64,000 nucleotides of DNA from assembly GCF_024199845.1 (NCBI RefSeq), contig NZ_JANADO010000001.1, positions 6,200,001 through 6,264,000 on the forward strand. The letters run 5' to 3'. Under the pieces are notes generated by a model, which was not told where the DNA came from, ran no database searches, and saw only the letters and a list, made by a program, of their open reading frames with translations. This DNA comes from Bradyrhizobium sp. CCGB12 (GTDB lineage: Bacteria; Pseudomonadota; Alphaproteobacteria; Rhizobiales; Xanthobacteraceae). Positions 1 to 7,682 of the stretch are shown one piece after another (position 1 is the stretch's first letter; every line of letters starts with the position of its first letter). Made by a program: the position numbers and the translations under genes.

Positions 1-145
1 CGTCGGTTCGCTCACGGCCATCAGGGCGGCGATCGCCGGCGTCAACGAGTTCATCACCTCAACCGCCGCCGCGATCGAGGAGCAGAGCATCGTGACGTCG
101 GACATGTCGGCCAACATGCAGCGCGCGTCGGCGGAGCTGTCGTAG
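1..145 (+). CDS. C-terminal end of a methyl-accepting chemotaxis protein (partial)
   Basis: Only the last 47 codons are inside the window; reading starts at base 2 and ends at the TAG at 143-145. The peptide is an alanine- and serine-rich helix containing AAIEEQS. That string is typical of the C-terminal arm of the MCP signalling coiled coil. Nothing can be said about its sensor domain or its relation to the two chemoreceptors at 45-48 kb. Family assignment rests on this short tail. Confidence 0.7.
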   Translation, partial: VGSLTAIRAAIAGVNEFITSTAAAIEEQSIVTSDMSANMQRASAELS

Positions 146-169
146 GCGCCACCTTCTTCATCTCTATTC

Positions 170-279
170 CGTCATCCTGAGGCTCACACTACAGAGCAGT
201 GTGAGCCTCCTGATGCATCGGCCCGGTCTGTGGCCGTCGCCCTTCGAGGGCAGAAGAAACGGCCACCTCAGGGTGACGG
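170..279. repeat. Interspersed palindromic repeat, family E
   Basis: The segment starts with GTCATCCTGAGG and ends with CCTCAGGGTGACGG, so the ends form an imperfect inverted repeat. Inside is a perfect 11-bp stem (180-190 with 198-208) around a 7-base loop. It fills the spacer between the chemoreceptor tail and the SDR gene. It resembles the short extragenic palindromes found in many copies in Bradyrhizobium genomes; only this copy is in the window. Confidence 0.6.
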
Positions 280-398
280 CTCGACGCGGGCCCGCGCTCG
301 GCCGCATCGCTGCGGGCCCCTTCCTCGCCGGGACCAAAGCGCAGTAAAAGGAGGCCGCGCTCGCGCGCGCCCCTTTTCGAGACAGGACAGATCAGCTC

Positions 399-1187
399 AT
401 GACCGCACCCCCGCAAAAAGTCGCCCTCGTCACCGGAGCCGCGCGCGGCATCGGGCTTGCGACCGCGAAGAAGTTCCTCGCCGAGGGCTGGCGCGTGGCG
501 CTGCTCGATATCGAGGGCGAATTGCTCGGCCGCGCGGTCGCCGAGATCGGTCAAGCCGAGACAACGCTGGCGCTGTCCTGCGACGTTTCGGAGGCGACCG
601 CGGTCAGCGCTGCGATGACGACGATCGAGCGGCGGTTCGGCCGGTTGGATGCGCTCGTCAACAATGCCGGCATCGCGGTGTTCGCGCCGCTGATGGAGAC
701 GTCGGAGGCCGACTGGCGCCGCGTGCTCGAGGTCAATCTCACCGGGCCCTTCCTCTGCACCAAGGCGGCGGTGCCCTTGATGCGCGACGGCAATGGCGGC
801 GCCATCGTCAACATCACCTCGATCTCGGCCGTGCGCGCCTCGACGCTGCGCTCGGCCTACGGCACCAGCAAGGCGGGCCTCGCACACCTCACCAAGCAGC
901 TCGCTGTCGAGCTCGCCTCGCTCAACATCCGCGTCAACGCGGTCGCGCCGGGGCCTGTCGACACCGCGATGGCGAAGCAGGTGCATACCAAGGAGATCCG
1001 CGCCGACTATCACGACGCCATTCCGCTCAACCGCTACGGCCTGGAAGAGGAACTCGCGGACGCGATCTACTTTTTGTGCTCGGCAAACGCGAGCTACATC
1101 ACCGGACAAATTTTGGCCGTTGATGGGGGCTTCGATGCAGCGGGTATCGGCCTGCCGACATTGCGCGGCCAGCGGCGCAACGGGTAG
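399..1187 (+). CDS. SDR family oxidoreductase
   Basis: A 262-residue classical short-chain dehydrogenase/reductase, normal length for the family. Visible motifs are the Rossmann TGAARGIG (12-19), NNAG (88-91), the catalytic serine region around 141-143 and the YxxxK pair Tyr154/Lys158. The C-terminal ITGQILAVDGGF motif is also present. It would catalyse an NAD(P)-dependent alcohol/ketone interconversion in the cytoplasm; the substrate cannot be told from sequence. It stands alone between two repeat elements, so context gives no pathway. Confidence 0.9.
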   Translation: MTAPPQKVALVTGAARGIGLATAKKFLAEGWRVALLDIEGELLGRAVAEIGQAETTLALSCDVSEATAVSAAMTTIERRFGRLDALVNNAGIAVFAPLMETSEADWRRVLEVNLTGPFLCTKAAVPLMRDGNGGAIVNITSISAVRASTLRSAYGTSKAGLAHLTKQLAVELASLNIRVNAVAPGPVDTAMAKQVHTKEIRADYHDAIPLNRYGLEEELADAIYFLCSANASYITGQILAVDGGFDAAGIGLPTLRGQRRNG

Positions 1188-1198
1188 GCCCGGAAATT

Positions 1199-1288
1199 GT
1201 AGGGTGGGCAAAGGCGCGCAGGCGCCGTGCTCACCGTGCCTCTGCAAATTTGCGGTGCAGTTGGTGGGCACGCTACCGCCCACCCTAC
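1199..1288. repeat. Interspersed palindromic repeat, family A, copy 1
   Basis: It begins GTAGGGTGGGCAAAGGCGC and ends GCCCACCCTAC, with an internal GTGGGCACGCT box. A second copy with the same ends lies at 42653-42743. It occupies the spacer between the SDR gene and the next gene. Confidence 0.75.
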
Positions 1289-1312
1289 GGAATCGAGCTT
1301 GTGGAGTGCTCC

Positions 1313-1750
1313 ATGCAACGCGCTGCTTTCGTCACAGCCTTGATGCTCACGGCAGCTTTGCTCGCCTCTCCGCCCGCCGCCGCCGAGATCCGCATCATCC
1401 AGTCTCCGGGCGGACAAGTCGGGCCGTTCCTCGACCTGTTCGAGAAGGTGCGCGAGAGCGGCGAGCGCGTGGTGATCGACGGTCCCTGCCTATCCGCCTG
1501 CACCCTGGTGCTGAGCATCGTGCCGGGCGAGCGCATCTGCGTCACCAAACGTGCCGTGCTCGGCTTCCATGCGGCGCGTTCGGTCGACCGGCGCGGGCGC
1601 TTCTATGCCGAGCCGGAGGCATCGGTCGCGGTGCTTGCCGCCTATCCCGGCCCGGTGCGCGACTGGATCAGCCGCCGTGGCGGCCTCACCTCGCGGTTGC
1701 TCCTGCTGAGGGGACGTGATCTCGCCGCGATCTATCCGCGCTGCCGCTGA
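1313..1750 (+). CDS. Secreted protein with a ClpP/crotonase-like fold, function unknown
   Basis: 145 residues from the ATG at 1313; an upstream in-frame start would begin inside the repeat. Residues 1-24 form a typical Sec signal peptide ending in an alanine-rich cleavage region. The mature part has the layout of the periplasmic ClpP-like proteins of COG3904: a GG(Q)V strand, GERVVIDGPCLSACT with a candidate nucleophile serine, then LGFHAA with a candidate histidine. The ATP-dependent Clp partner would be absent in the periplasm, so a stand-alone serine hydrolase role is possible but unproven. Fold assignment is inference from motif order. Confidence 0.6.
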   Translation: MQRAAFVTALMLTAALLASPPAAAEIRIIQSPGGQVGPFLDLFEKVRESGERVVIDGPCLSACTLVLSIVPGERICVTKRAVLGFHAARSVDRRGRFYAEPEASVAVLAAYPGPVRDWISRRGGLTSRLLLLRGRDLAAIYPRCR

Positions 1751-1907
1751 CGATCTCGGCAGCTGGCAAAAGTCTGACGTGAATGAGCTCTGTGAACGAC
1801 TCACACTAGCGCTGGTCGGTTTGGCTGGGCCGAGGCCATACGGCAGGTTCCCTGTGCTCGCACGCAACGTGCGCACCGGGTCTTGGCCATTTACACGCTG
1901 GCCGCGT

Positions 1908-2000
1908 TCAGAAGAGAGACTGAATCATCGGCGCCAGTTTCATGCTGGCGCAGATGAGCATTCCCCAAAGAGCAAAATTGATCTGTAGCGCCGTCGCCAT
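1908..2000 (-). CDS. Candidate 30-residue membrane peptide
   Basis: A short minus-strand reading frame of 30 codons plus TGA. The ATG is preceded by AGGGGAG with about six bases of spacing, a strong ribosome binding site. The peptide has a polar N-terminus with LQINFALWGM, then one hydrophobic stretch interrupted by a lysine at position 21. It lies in a 530-base region with no other convincing gene, convergent with the gene ending at 1750. I believe similar 30-35-residue peptides occur in other Bradyrhizobium genomes, but this cannot be checked here. Function is unknown. Confidence 0.5.
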   Translation of the reverse strand: MATALQINFALWGMLICASMKLAPMIQSLF

Positions 2001-2282
2001 CGGCCGCTCCCCTTCGTGACGTCCATCCCAGTTTGTAATTTTTATGAATCACCAATAGCGATTCTGGCGTGCAGATCACAAGCCCAATATTGCGTCAATT
2101 GTTGTGCGATGCAGCCCGCATTGCTTCATGAAGCGGCCTCACTGCTCGCGCAAAGTGATGCGTATCGTGAATTTATTCCTGGGCCATGCCGGCCAGCTGG
2201 TTTGCCTTAAGTTCCATTTGACCGACGCGATGCAGGTTCTCACGCGGATCTTGCCCATCGCGCACTGAACTTTGGGTCCGGC
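2001..2282. other. Intergenic stretch with no recognised gene
   Basis: No frame here has a ribosome binding site plus family-like protein features. Base composition is lower in GC than the neighbours. It presumably holds the promoters for the small peptide on the minus strand and the lipoprotein on the plus strand. Confidence 0.4.
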
Positions 2283-2645
2283 ATGATGCGATACGGCTTT
2301 ATCTTGCTCACTTTCTGCACAACGCTGCTTGGATGTGCAGTCGCACCGGCGCAGGAGCGTCGTCCGATCGCATGGGATGGCCTCGGCCAAGACCCCAACA
2401 AGGGCCCGAACCGTCCTCATATCGCAAGGCAGCGCGCAACGGCCCCTGCGCCCACGGCGAGCGATCCCAATCAGGAGCGGGAGCGCGTGCTCGGTACCTT
2501 GCGGCCATATTCCGACGCGTGGTGGGCGGTCCGTGACGAGATCGAAGCGGAGAACGACAAGCAGCTCGGCACCAAGCTCATGATCTGCCCTCGCTGCGTA
2601 CAATCGTCGCCGCCGGGCCAAGACGTGACCGGATCGGTCCGGTAA
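2283..2645 (+). CDS. Small putative lipoprotein, hypothetical
   Basis: 120 residues, starting MMRYGF (the second ATG, 2286, is an equally likely start). The N-terminus is a short hydrophobic segment ending LLGC, which fits a lipobox with cysteine at about residue 18. The rest is rich in proline, arginine and charged residues, with a conserved-looking YSDAWWAVRDEIEAENDKQL segment near residues 76-95 and a CPRC pair near the C-terminus. I do not recognise a family. Two hairpins follow it directly. Confidence 0.6.
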   Translation: MMRYGFILLTFCTTLLGCAVAPAQERRPIAWDGLGQDPNKGPNRPHIARQRATAPAPTASDPNQERERVLGTLRPYSDAWWAVRDEIEAENDKQLGTKLMICPRCVQSSPPGQDVTGSVR

Positions 2646-2649
2646 AAAG

Positions 2650-2738
2650 GTAGAGCCGATGCGCCTGTGACGGAACGGCTCTACGCTCCGCAACGACTCC
2701 CGATGTGTCCCCTCTCCCGCAGCATTGGAGAGAGGGGA
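2650..2738. terminator. Two consecutive hairpins between convergent genes
   Basis: First hairpin: GTAGAGCCG (2650-2658) with CGGCTCTAC (2676-2684), a perfect 9-bp stem. Second: TCCCCTCTC (2708-2716) with GAGAGGGGA (2730-2738), also 9 bp. They lie between the lipoprotein gene and the convergent VOC gene. Neither is followed by a clear T-run, so termination is inferred from position and stem strength. Confidence 0.45.
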
Positions 2739-2774
2739 TTGCAGCTCAACCTGTCATGCGCACGGTCTCGCGCG

Positions 2775-3185
2775 TCACATTCCTTCCGGGCAGTTCACCA
2801 TCCAGGGAATGCCGAACTTGTCGACGCACATGCCAAAGCCCTTGGCCCAGAACGTCTTGCTGTAGGGCATGGTGACGGTGCCGCCGTCGGCGAGCGCGTT
2901 GAATTTGCGCTCGCCATCCGCGGGGTCCTTGACCGTGAGCGAAATCGAGAAGCCCTGCGGCTTCTGAAAATGCTCGGGCGGGGAATCGGAGGCCATCAGA
3001 ACGCTGCCGTCGGGCAGCGACATGCGCGCATGCATGATCATCTTTTCGCGGCCTGGCGAAGCGGGCATGTCCGGCGGCGCATCCGATGAGCGCATCATTG
3101 CCTCGATCTTGCCGCCGAGAACCTTGGCGTAGAAGTTGAACGCCGCTTCGCAGGTGTCCTGATAGAACAGATAGGGATTGAGCAT
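2775..3185 (-). CDS. VOC family protein (PhnB / glyoxalase-like)
   Basis: 136 residues, the usual size for single-domain vicinal-oxygen-chelate proteins of the PhnB/YjdN group. Visible are the N-terminal NPYLFYQDTCEAAFNFYAK segment, MHARMSLPDGSVLMASD in the middle and a C-terminal GFGMCVDKFGIPWMVN strand, each typical of the group. These proteins often sit near ECF sigma factors with DGPF partners, as here. It follows the SRPBCC gene by 34 bases on the same strand, probably in one transcript. Reaction and metal dependence cannot be inferred. Confidence 0.85.
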   Translation of the reverse strand: MLNPYLFYQDTCEAAFNFYAKVLGGKIEAMMRSSDAPPDMPASPGREKMIMHARMSLPDGSVLMASDSPPEHFQKPQGFSISLTVKDPADGERKFNALADGGTVTMPYSKTFWAKGFGMCVDKFGIPWMVNCPEGM

Positions 3186-3219
3186 CGTTTCTCTCCTCTT
3201 CTTCGCTTCGTTGAGCGCG

Positions 3220-3756
3220 CTATTTCTCGGTGAGCTTCTTCAGGCTGGCGAGGCCGGCCTCGAAGTCTTTGCCGATCATGTTATCCATGTTGATGAACAC
3301 CTGCATGACCTTGGACATGAACGGGGCCGGACCGTACATCGCCCATGTGACCAGTGTGGCATCGCCTTGCGGCACAAAGGTGAACTCGGCGGTGTTGTGG
3401 CCCTCGAACGGACGCTCGAAATCGAGCTTGATGCGAAGCTTTGATGGCGTGCTCGCCTCGAGGATCTCCATGTGCCCGGCACCGACATTGCTGTTCCCGT
3501 CCCAGGCATAGGTCGCGCCCTTGCCTTCCGCGGTTCCGCCGAAGGTCCGCTTCATGGCGGGATCGCGGTTCTCATAGGGCGACCAGGCGGTCCAGCGGCG
3601 GAAATCGGCGACCACCGGATAGATCGCATCGGCCGGCGCTTTCACGGCGAGACTGCGTTCGACGCGGAATGTGTCGGGTTTCGTCAGGGCAAAAACGAGC
3701 ACGGCCGCAATTCCGGCCGCGAGGACGATGGCGATAACGGCAATGGCTTTCAGCAT
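3220..3756 (-). CDS. SRPBCC (polyketide cyclase/START-like) family protein
   Basis: 178 residues. Residues 1-25 form one hydrophobic anchor or uncleaved signal, followed by an SRPBCC fold: ERSLAVKAPADAIYPVV, a WTAWSPYENRDPAMKRTF segment, and a C-terminal amphipathic helix ending SLKKLTEK. Such proteins bind hydrophobic ligands in a deep cavity. It lies between the ECF sigma factor and the VOC gene, a common association for this sigma factor group. The ligand is unknown. Confidence 0.8.
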   Translation of the reverse strand: MLKAIAVIAIVLAAGIAAVLVFALTKPDTFRVERSLAVKAPADAIYPVVADFRRWTAWSPYENRDPAMKRTFGGTAEGKGATYAWDGNSNVGAGHMEILEASTPSKLRIKLDFERPFEGHNTAEFTFVPQGDATLVTWAMYGPAPFMSKVMQVFINMDNMIGKDFEAGLASLKKLTEK

Positions 3757-3848
3757 GGATGACTCCGGGGGATACGGAGCCTAGGACGAACGGGGAAGGC
3801 CCCAACCGACAAGACGGAAACGAAAATTTTGGCACACTGCCCGCCCCA

Positions 3849-3940
3849 CGTCATGGCCGGGCGTTGTCCCGGCCATCCCACGTCCTTCAACGCCGATGGC
3901 AAGACGTGGATGCCCGGGTCAAGCCCGGGCGCGACGACGG
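3849..3940. repeat. Interspersed palindromic repeat, family C, copy 1
   Basis: It begins CGTCATGGCCGGGC, carries a central ACGTGGATGCCCGG, and ends near GGGCGCGACGACGG. Copy 2, with the same order of boxes, is at 43416-43503. It separates the sigma factor gene from the SRPBCC gene on the same strand. Confidence 0.75.
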
Positions 3941-3955
3941 AGATGGTGGCGCGTC

Positions 3956-5242
3956 TTACTTCGCCTTCGCGCTTTCCTTCGACTTCGGCTGGCTGTCCCG
4001 GATCAGGCGATCGAGATGCATTCGGATGTGGGCGGCTTCCGCGGACGTGTTGGCGAGCGCGATGGCGCGGTCGAAGGCGATGCGGGCCTCGTCGTTGCGG
4101 CCGAGCTGCATCAGGAAGGCGCCGCGCACGCCGTAGAAATGGAAATAGTTGGCAAGCTTCGGCGCCAGCGGCTCGATCAGATCGAGCGCGGCCTGCGGCC
4201 CACGCACCTTGGAGACCGCGACCGCGCGGTTGAGCGTCACCACCGGCGAGGGCTGCACCACTTCGAGCGCGCCGTAGAGCAGATCGATCTGGGTCCAGTC
4301 GGTTTCTTCGGGCGTCGCGGCGCGCGCATGCAGCGCGGCGATCGCGGCCTGGATCTGATAGGGTCCGCTGCGGCGGTGACGCATCGCCTTGTCGATCAGC
4401 GCGAGGCCCTCCGCGATCATGGGGCCGTTCCACAGCGAACGGTCCTGGTCATCCAGCAGGATCAGCGACCCGTCCGCGGCAAAGCGCGCGGCGCTGCGCG
4501 CATGTTGCAACAGGATCAGCGCCGTCAGCCCCATGATCTCCGGCTCGCTCTGGAACAGCCGCAGCAGCAGTCGCGCCAGCCGGATCGCCTCTTCGCACAA
4601 CGGCTTCCTGATCTCCGCGGTGTCGCCGCTTGCCGAATAGCCTTCGTTGAAGATCAGGTAGATCATCGCCGCGACACCGGCGAGCCGCTCGGAGCGCTCG
4701 ATCGCCCCGGGCGCCTCGAACGGCACGCCGGCCTCGGCGACCTTCGCCTTGGCGCGCGTGATGCGCTGCTCCATCGCCGCCTCCGAGACCAGGAAGGCGC
4801 GCGCGATCTGCTTCACGGTGAGACCCGAGACGATGCGCAGCGCCAGCGCGATCTGTTGCGTCGCCGGCAGTTGCGGATGGCAGCAGATGAACATCAGCCG
4901 CAAAATGTCGTCGCGGTAGTGCGAGCCGTCGAGCCGCTCGGCGAGCGCGCCCTCGGCATCGTCGAGGTCGGAAATCGCCTGGTCGTCCTCCGGCAGCGGC
5001 TGCTGCTTGCGGGCGCGGCGCACCTCGTCGATGGCGACGTTGCGGCCGACCATGATCAGCCAGGCCGCGGGATCGCGCGGCGGCCCGTTCTGCGGCCAGG
5101 TCTTCAGCGCGCGCAGGCAGGCGTTCTGAAAGGCCTCCTCGGCCGTGTCGAGATCGCGGAAATAGCGCAGCAGCGCGCCGACCGCCTGGGGTCGCGCCGA
5201 GGTCAGCGCAGTCTCGATCCAGGCGGTGTCGGCCTCGCTCAC
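3956..5242 (-). CDS. ECF42-type RNA polymerase sigma factor with C-terminal helical extension
   Basis: 428 residues, much longer than a minimal ECF sigma factor. Residues about 10-75 carry region 2 (LDTAEEAFQNACLRALKTWP, then AAWLIMVGRNVAIDEVRR). Region 4 follows at about 120-165 with a LTVKQIARAFLVSEAAMEQR helix-turn-helix. The remaining ~250 residues are TPR-like helices (LNRAVAVSKVRGPQAALDLI, YFHFYGVRGAFLMQLGRNDE). This architecture and the upstream DGPF partner define the ECF42 group (COG4941), in which the extension, not a classical anti-sigma factor, is thought to control activity. Start codon is GTG at 5242, forming a 4-base GTGA overlap with the DGPF gene. Confidence 0.92.
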   Translation of the reverse strand: MSEADTAWIETALTSARPQAVGALLRYFRDLDTAEEAFQNACLRALKTWPQNGPPRDPAAWLIMVGRNVAIDEVRRARKQQPLPEDDQAISDLDDAEGALAERLDGSHYRDDILRLMFICCHPQLPATQQIALALRIVSGLTVKQIARAFLVSEAAMEQRITRAKAKVAEAGVPFEAPGAIERSERLAGVAAMIYLIFNEGYSASGDTAEIRKPLCEEAIRLARLLLRLFQSEPEIMGLTALILLQHARSAARFAADGSLILLDDQDRSLWNGPMIAEGLALIDKAMRHRRSGPYQIQAAIAALHARAATPEETDWTQIDLLYGALEVVQPSPVVTLNRAVAVSKVRGPQAALDLIEPLAPKLANYFHFYGVRGAFLMQLGRNDEARIAFDRAIALANTSAEAAHIRMHLDRLIRDSQPKSKESAKAK

Positions 5243-5607
5243 GTCAGATTCCCTCCTGGCCTGAACACACCGACCGGACGCACCTCATAGGCACCGCCGG
5301 GATTGGCGGCTCCGAGGTCGCGAGCGACATCGAGCGCGTCGTCGAGGTTCTTGCAGTCGACGATGTAGAAGCCGAGCAGCTGCTCCTTGGTCTCCGCATA
5401 GGGGCCGTCGAGCACAAGGGGCGGGTCTTCCTTGCGCAGCGTCGCCGCCGCCGTGGTCGGCAGCAGCCGCGCCACCGGACCGAGCCGGCCTTGGCTGGTG
5501 AGCTTCTCCTGCACCACGGCGAGCTTCTTCATCACGGCCTCGTCCTGCTCCTTGCTCCAGGAGCCGACAAAGTCCTCATCGTGATAGCAAAGGATGGCAT
5601 AAAGCAT
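5239..5607 (-). CDS. YCII-related (DGPF) domain protein, ECF42 partner
   Basis: 122 residues from the ATG at 5607, preceded by GAGGAAAG at suitable spacing. The protein begins MLYAILCYHDED and contains LVLDGPYAETKEQLLGFYIV, the signature DGPF segment. Its TGA overlaps the GTG start of the sigma factor, implying translational coupling. Proteins of this type are repeatedly found next to, and likely regulated by, ECF42 sigma factors. Enzymatic activity is not established. Confidence 0.9.
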   Translation of the reverse strand: MLYAILCYHDEDFVGSWSKEQDEAVMKKLAVVQEKLTSQGRLGPVARLLPTTAAATLRKEDPPLVLDGPYAETKEQLLGFYIVDCKNLDDALDVARDLGAANPGGAYEVRPVGVFRPGGNLT

Positions 5608-5747
5608 AGGCGACACTTTCCTCGTCTGTTCTAAAGACGCGCCAATATGCCCCACCCCGACAGGGCTGCGGAAAAAATTTGCAAGAAAAATCCGGCAGAT
5701 CGTGCCAAGGAGGGCCTTCTCAAGCGGAACTCGACGAGGCACTTCGA

Positions 5748-6713
5748 ATGACCATGGGCACACTGGCCGTCCTGATCAACAGCACGCAACAGAACTGGCT
5801 GCCGGAGCGCTGGAAGGCCCGGTTCGACGCGGTCTGCGGCGACCGCCGCGTGGCGCTGCTGCCCGATTCCGCTCTTGATCCGGCCGAGGTGCACTACGCC
5901 GCAGTGTGGAAGCCGGCGCCGGGTGAGCTCGGTGCGTTCCCCAATCTGCGTGCGGTCTTCAATCTGGGCGCCGGCGTCGACGCGTTGATGGCGGACAAGA
6001 GCCTGCCCGACGTGCCGCTCGTGCGCGTCGCCGTGCCTGACCTGACCAACCGCATGACCGAATATGTCGTGTTGCATGTGCTGATGCACCATCGCCAGGA
6101 GCTTTACCTGCGGGACTCGCAGCGCGCCAAACGCTGGGAGCCGACATATCAATGGCCGGCGAGCGCGATCACCGTTGGCATCATGGGATTGGGCACGCTG
6201 GGCACCGACGCGGCGGACGTGTTGCGGCGGCTCGGCTTCCGCGTCACCGGCTGGAGCCGCAGCCCGCGCACCATTGAAGGCGTCGAATGCTTCCATGGCA
6301 CCGCGCAGATCGACGCATTCCTGCGCGCGACCGACATACTGGTCTGCCTGCTGCCGCTGACGCCGGATACGCACGGCATCCTCAACCGAGACGTCTTCAC
6401 AAAGCTCAACCGTAACAGTCCGCTCGGCGCGCCGGTGCTGATCAATGCCGGCCGCGGCGGCCTGCAGAACGAAGCCGACATTTTGGCCTGCCTCGACGAC
6501 GGCACGCTGGGCGTCGCCTCGCTCGATGTCTTCGTGCAGGAGCCGCAGCCGGCTGTCAGCCGGTTCTGGAGCCATCCCAAGGTGGTGCTGACCCCGCACA
6601 ATGCGGCGGACACCGACGCGGACGCAATCTCGGCCTACGTCGCCGAGCAGATTGCGCGTTTCGAGGCGGGCGGCGTACTGGAGAACGTGGTGGATCGAGC
6701 CAGGGGGTATTAG
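5748..6713 (+). CDS. Glyoxylate/hydroxypyruvate reductase A-like D-2-hydroxyacid dehydrogenase
   Basis: 321 residues from the ATG at 5748 (a second ATG at 5754 is possible). The NAD(P)-binding motif is GIMGLGTLG. The catalytic arginine lies in INAGRGG, the glutamate in VFVQEPQP and the histidine in LTPHNAA, the normal triad order for D-isomer 2-hydroxyacid dehydrogenases. Length and pattern fit the GhrA group, which reduces glyoxylate and hydroxypyruvate with NADPH in the cytoplasm. It is divergent from the DGPF gene and stands alone. Confidence 0.88.
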   Translation: MTMGTLAVLINSTQQNWLPERWKARFDAVCGDRRVALLPDSALDPAEVHYAAVWKPAPGELGAFPNLRAVFNLGAGVDALMADKSLPDVPLVRVAVPDLTNRMTEYVVLHVLMHHRQELYLRDSQRAKRWEPTYQWPASAITVGIMGLGTLGTDAADVLRRLGFRVTGWSRSPRTIEGVECFHGTAQIDAFLRATDILVCLLPLTPDTHGILNRDVFTKLNRNSPLGAPVLINAGRGGLQNEADILACLDDGTLGVASLDVFVQEPQPAVSRFWSHPKVVLTPHNAADTDADAISAYVAEQIARFEAGGVLENVVDRARGY

Positions 6714-6737
6714 AGCTCGCCGATGTGCCCACACTCG

Positions 6738-6860
6738 CGTCGTCCTGGCGAAAGCCAGGACCCGTTACCCCAAGAAGAAATTGCGGCGCGACATTCTAAC
6801 CCCGGGCTTTCGCCAAACTGTATTCGGTGGCTATGGGTCCTGGCTTTCGCCAGGACGACG
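6738..6860. repeat. Interspersed palindromic repeat, family D
   Basis: Arms at 6738-6763 and 6835-6860 are long inverted repeats built on CGTCGTCCTGGCGAAAGCC and GGCTTTCGCCAGGACGACG. Each arm contains its own small CTGGC-GAAA-GCCAG hairpin. A related single arm occurs at 53310-53334. It lies between a plus-strand dehydrogenase and a minus-strand TetR gene, so it may also end transcription. Confidence 0.75.
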
Positions 6861-6921
6861 TCGGGGAATTAGCCCGCGCTACATTACTCCGTGTCGTCTC
6901 GGCGCAGGCCAGGACGACAGC

Positions 6922-7566
6922 TCACGGTTTGGCTCCCACCATTACGTCGATCGCGCCCTTCACGATTGCTTCCAGCTCCTTGCGCGACACGCGGGCACGC
7001 GATCGGATGGCGATGGAATGCACCGTCGACGACGCGACTTGTGCCAGCGCCGCCGGATCGGCGCTCTCCGGCACCTCGCCGTTCTCCTTGGCGCGGCGGA
7101 AGCAATTGGTGAAAGCCTTGTCGAGCTCGGTGAGGCCGTCGAGCACCATGGCGCGAATCTCGGGGTCGCTGACCGCCTCTGAGGCCGCGGTCACGACCGT
7201 GAAGCAGCCGCGCGGGCCGGTCTCGCCGGACAGATAGATGTTCAGCGCGGCGGCAAAGATGCGCTCGAGGCGCTGGCGCACCGGCATTTCCTGACGAAAG
7301 ATCTCCACCATCGCTGCGCGCGCTTCCTCGCGGTAGCGCTGGTAGCTCTTGATGTAGAGCTCGCGCTTGTCGCCGAAGGCGCCATAGAGGCTCGGGCGAT
7401 TCATGCCGGTCGCCTCGCTGAGATCGTCGAGCGAGGTCGCGGCAAAACCCTGTTTGCGGAACAGGTCGAGCGCTCTGCCGAGCGCGACTTCGGGCTCGTA
7501 GGCGCGCGGCCGGCCGCGGCGCCTGGGTTCAGTGGCAGCAGTTGGCGGCTTCGATTTTTGTACCAT
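6922..7566 (-). CDS. TetR/AcrR family transcriptional regulator
   Basis: 214 residues. After a basic N-terminal tail (RRRGRPRAYEP) comes the TetR helix-turn-helix at about residues 40-70: GFAATSLDDLSEATGMNRPS followed by LYGAFGDKRELY. The C-terminal half (LERIFAAALNIYLSGETGPR onward) is the ligand-binding/dimerisation domain; its ligand is unknown. It is divergent from the glutathione S-transferase gene, and an inverted repeat covers its start codon region, so it probably represses both itself and the transferase gene. Confidence 0.9.
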   Translation of the reverse strand: MVQKSKPPTAATEPRRRGRPRAYEPEVALGRALDLFRKQGFAATSLDDLSEATGMNRPSLYGAFGDKRELYIKSYQRYREEARAAMVEIFRQEMPVRQRLERIFAAALNIYLSGETGPRGCFTVVTAASEAVSDPEIRAMVLDGLTELDKAFTNCFRRAKENGEVPESADPAALAQVASSTVHSIAIRSRARVSRKELEAIVKGAIDVMVGAKP

Positions 7567-7619
7567 TTCGCAAAATAATCCTTGACCGGTCCTATATTAT
7601 GCAAGACAGTACAAAAATC
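7553..7619. promoter_or_regulatory. Divergent promoter region with long inverted repeat (candidate TetR operator)
   Basis: GATTTTTGTAC at 7553-7563 is matched by GTACAAAAATC at 7609-7619. The arms extend imperfectly inward (TTGCGAAATG against ATGCAAGACA, each read toward the arm). A GACCGGTC palindrome at 7584-7591 sits almost exactly at the centre. The left arm overlaps the start of the TetR coding region. Operator function is inferred from symmetry and position. Confidence 0.45.
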
Positions 7620-7682
7620 AATCTGGCCAGGTTGAGCGACACTCCAAAAGTCACATCGAGGAATTGCCCAAGGAGGCTACAG

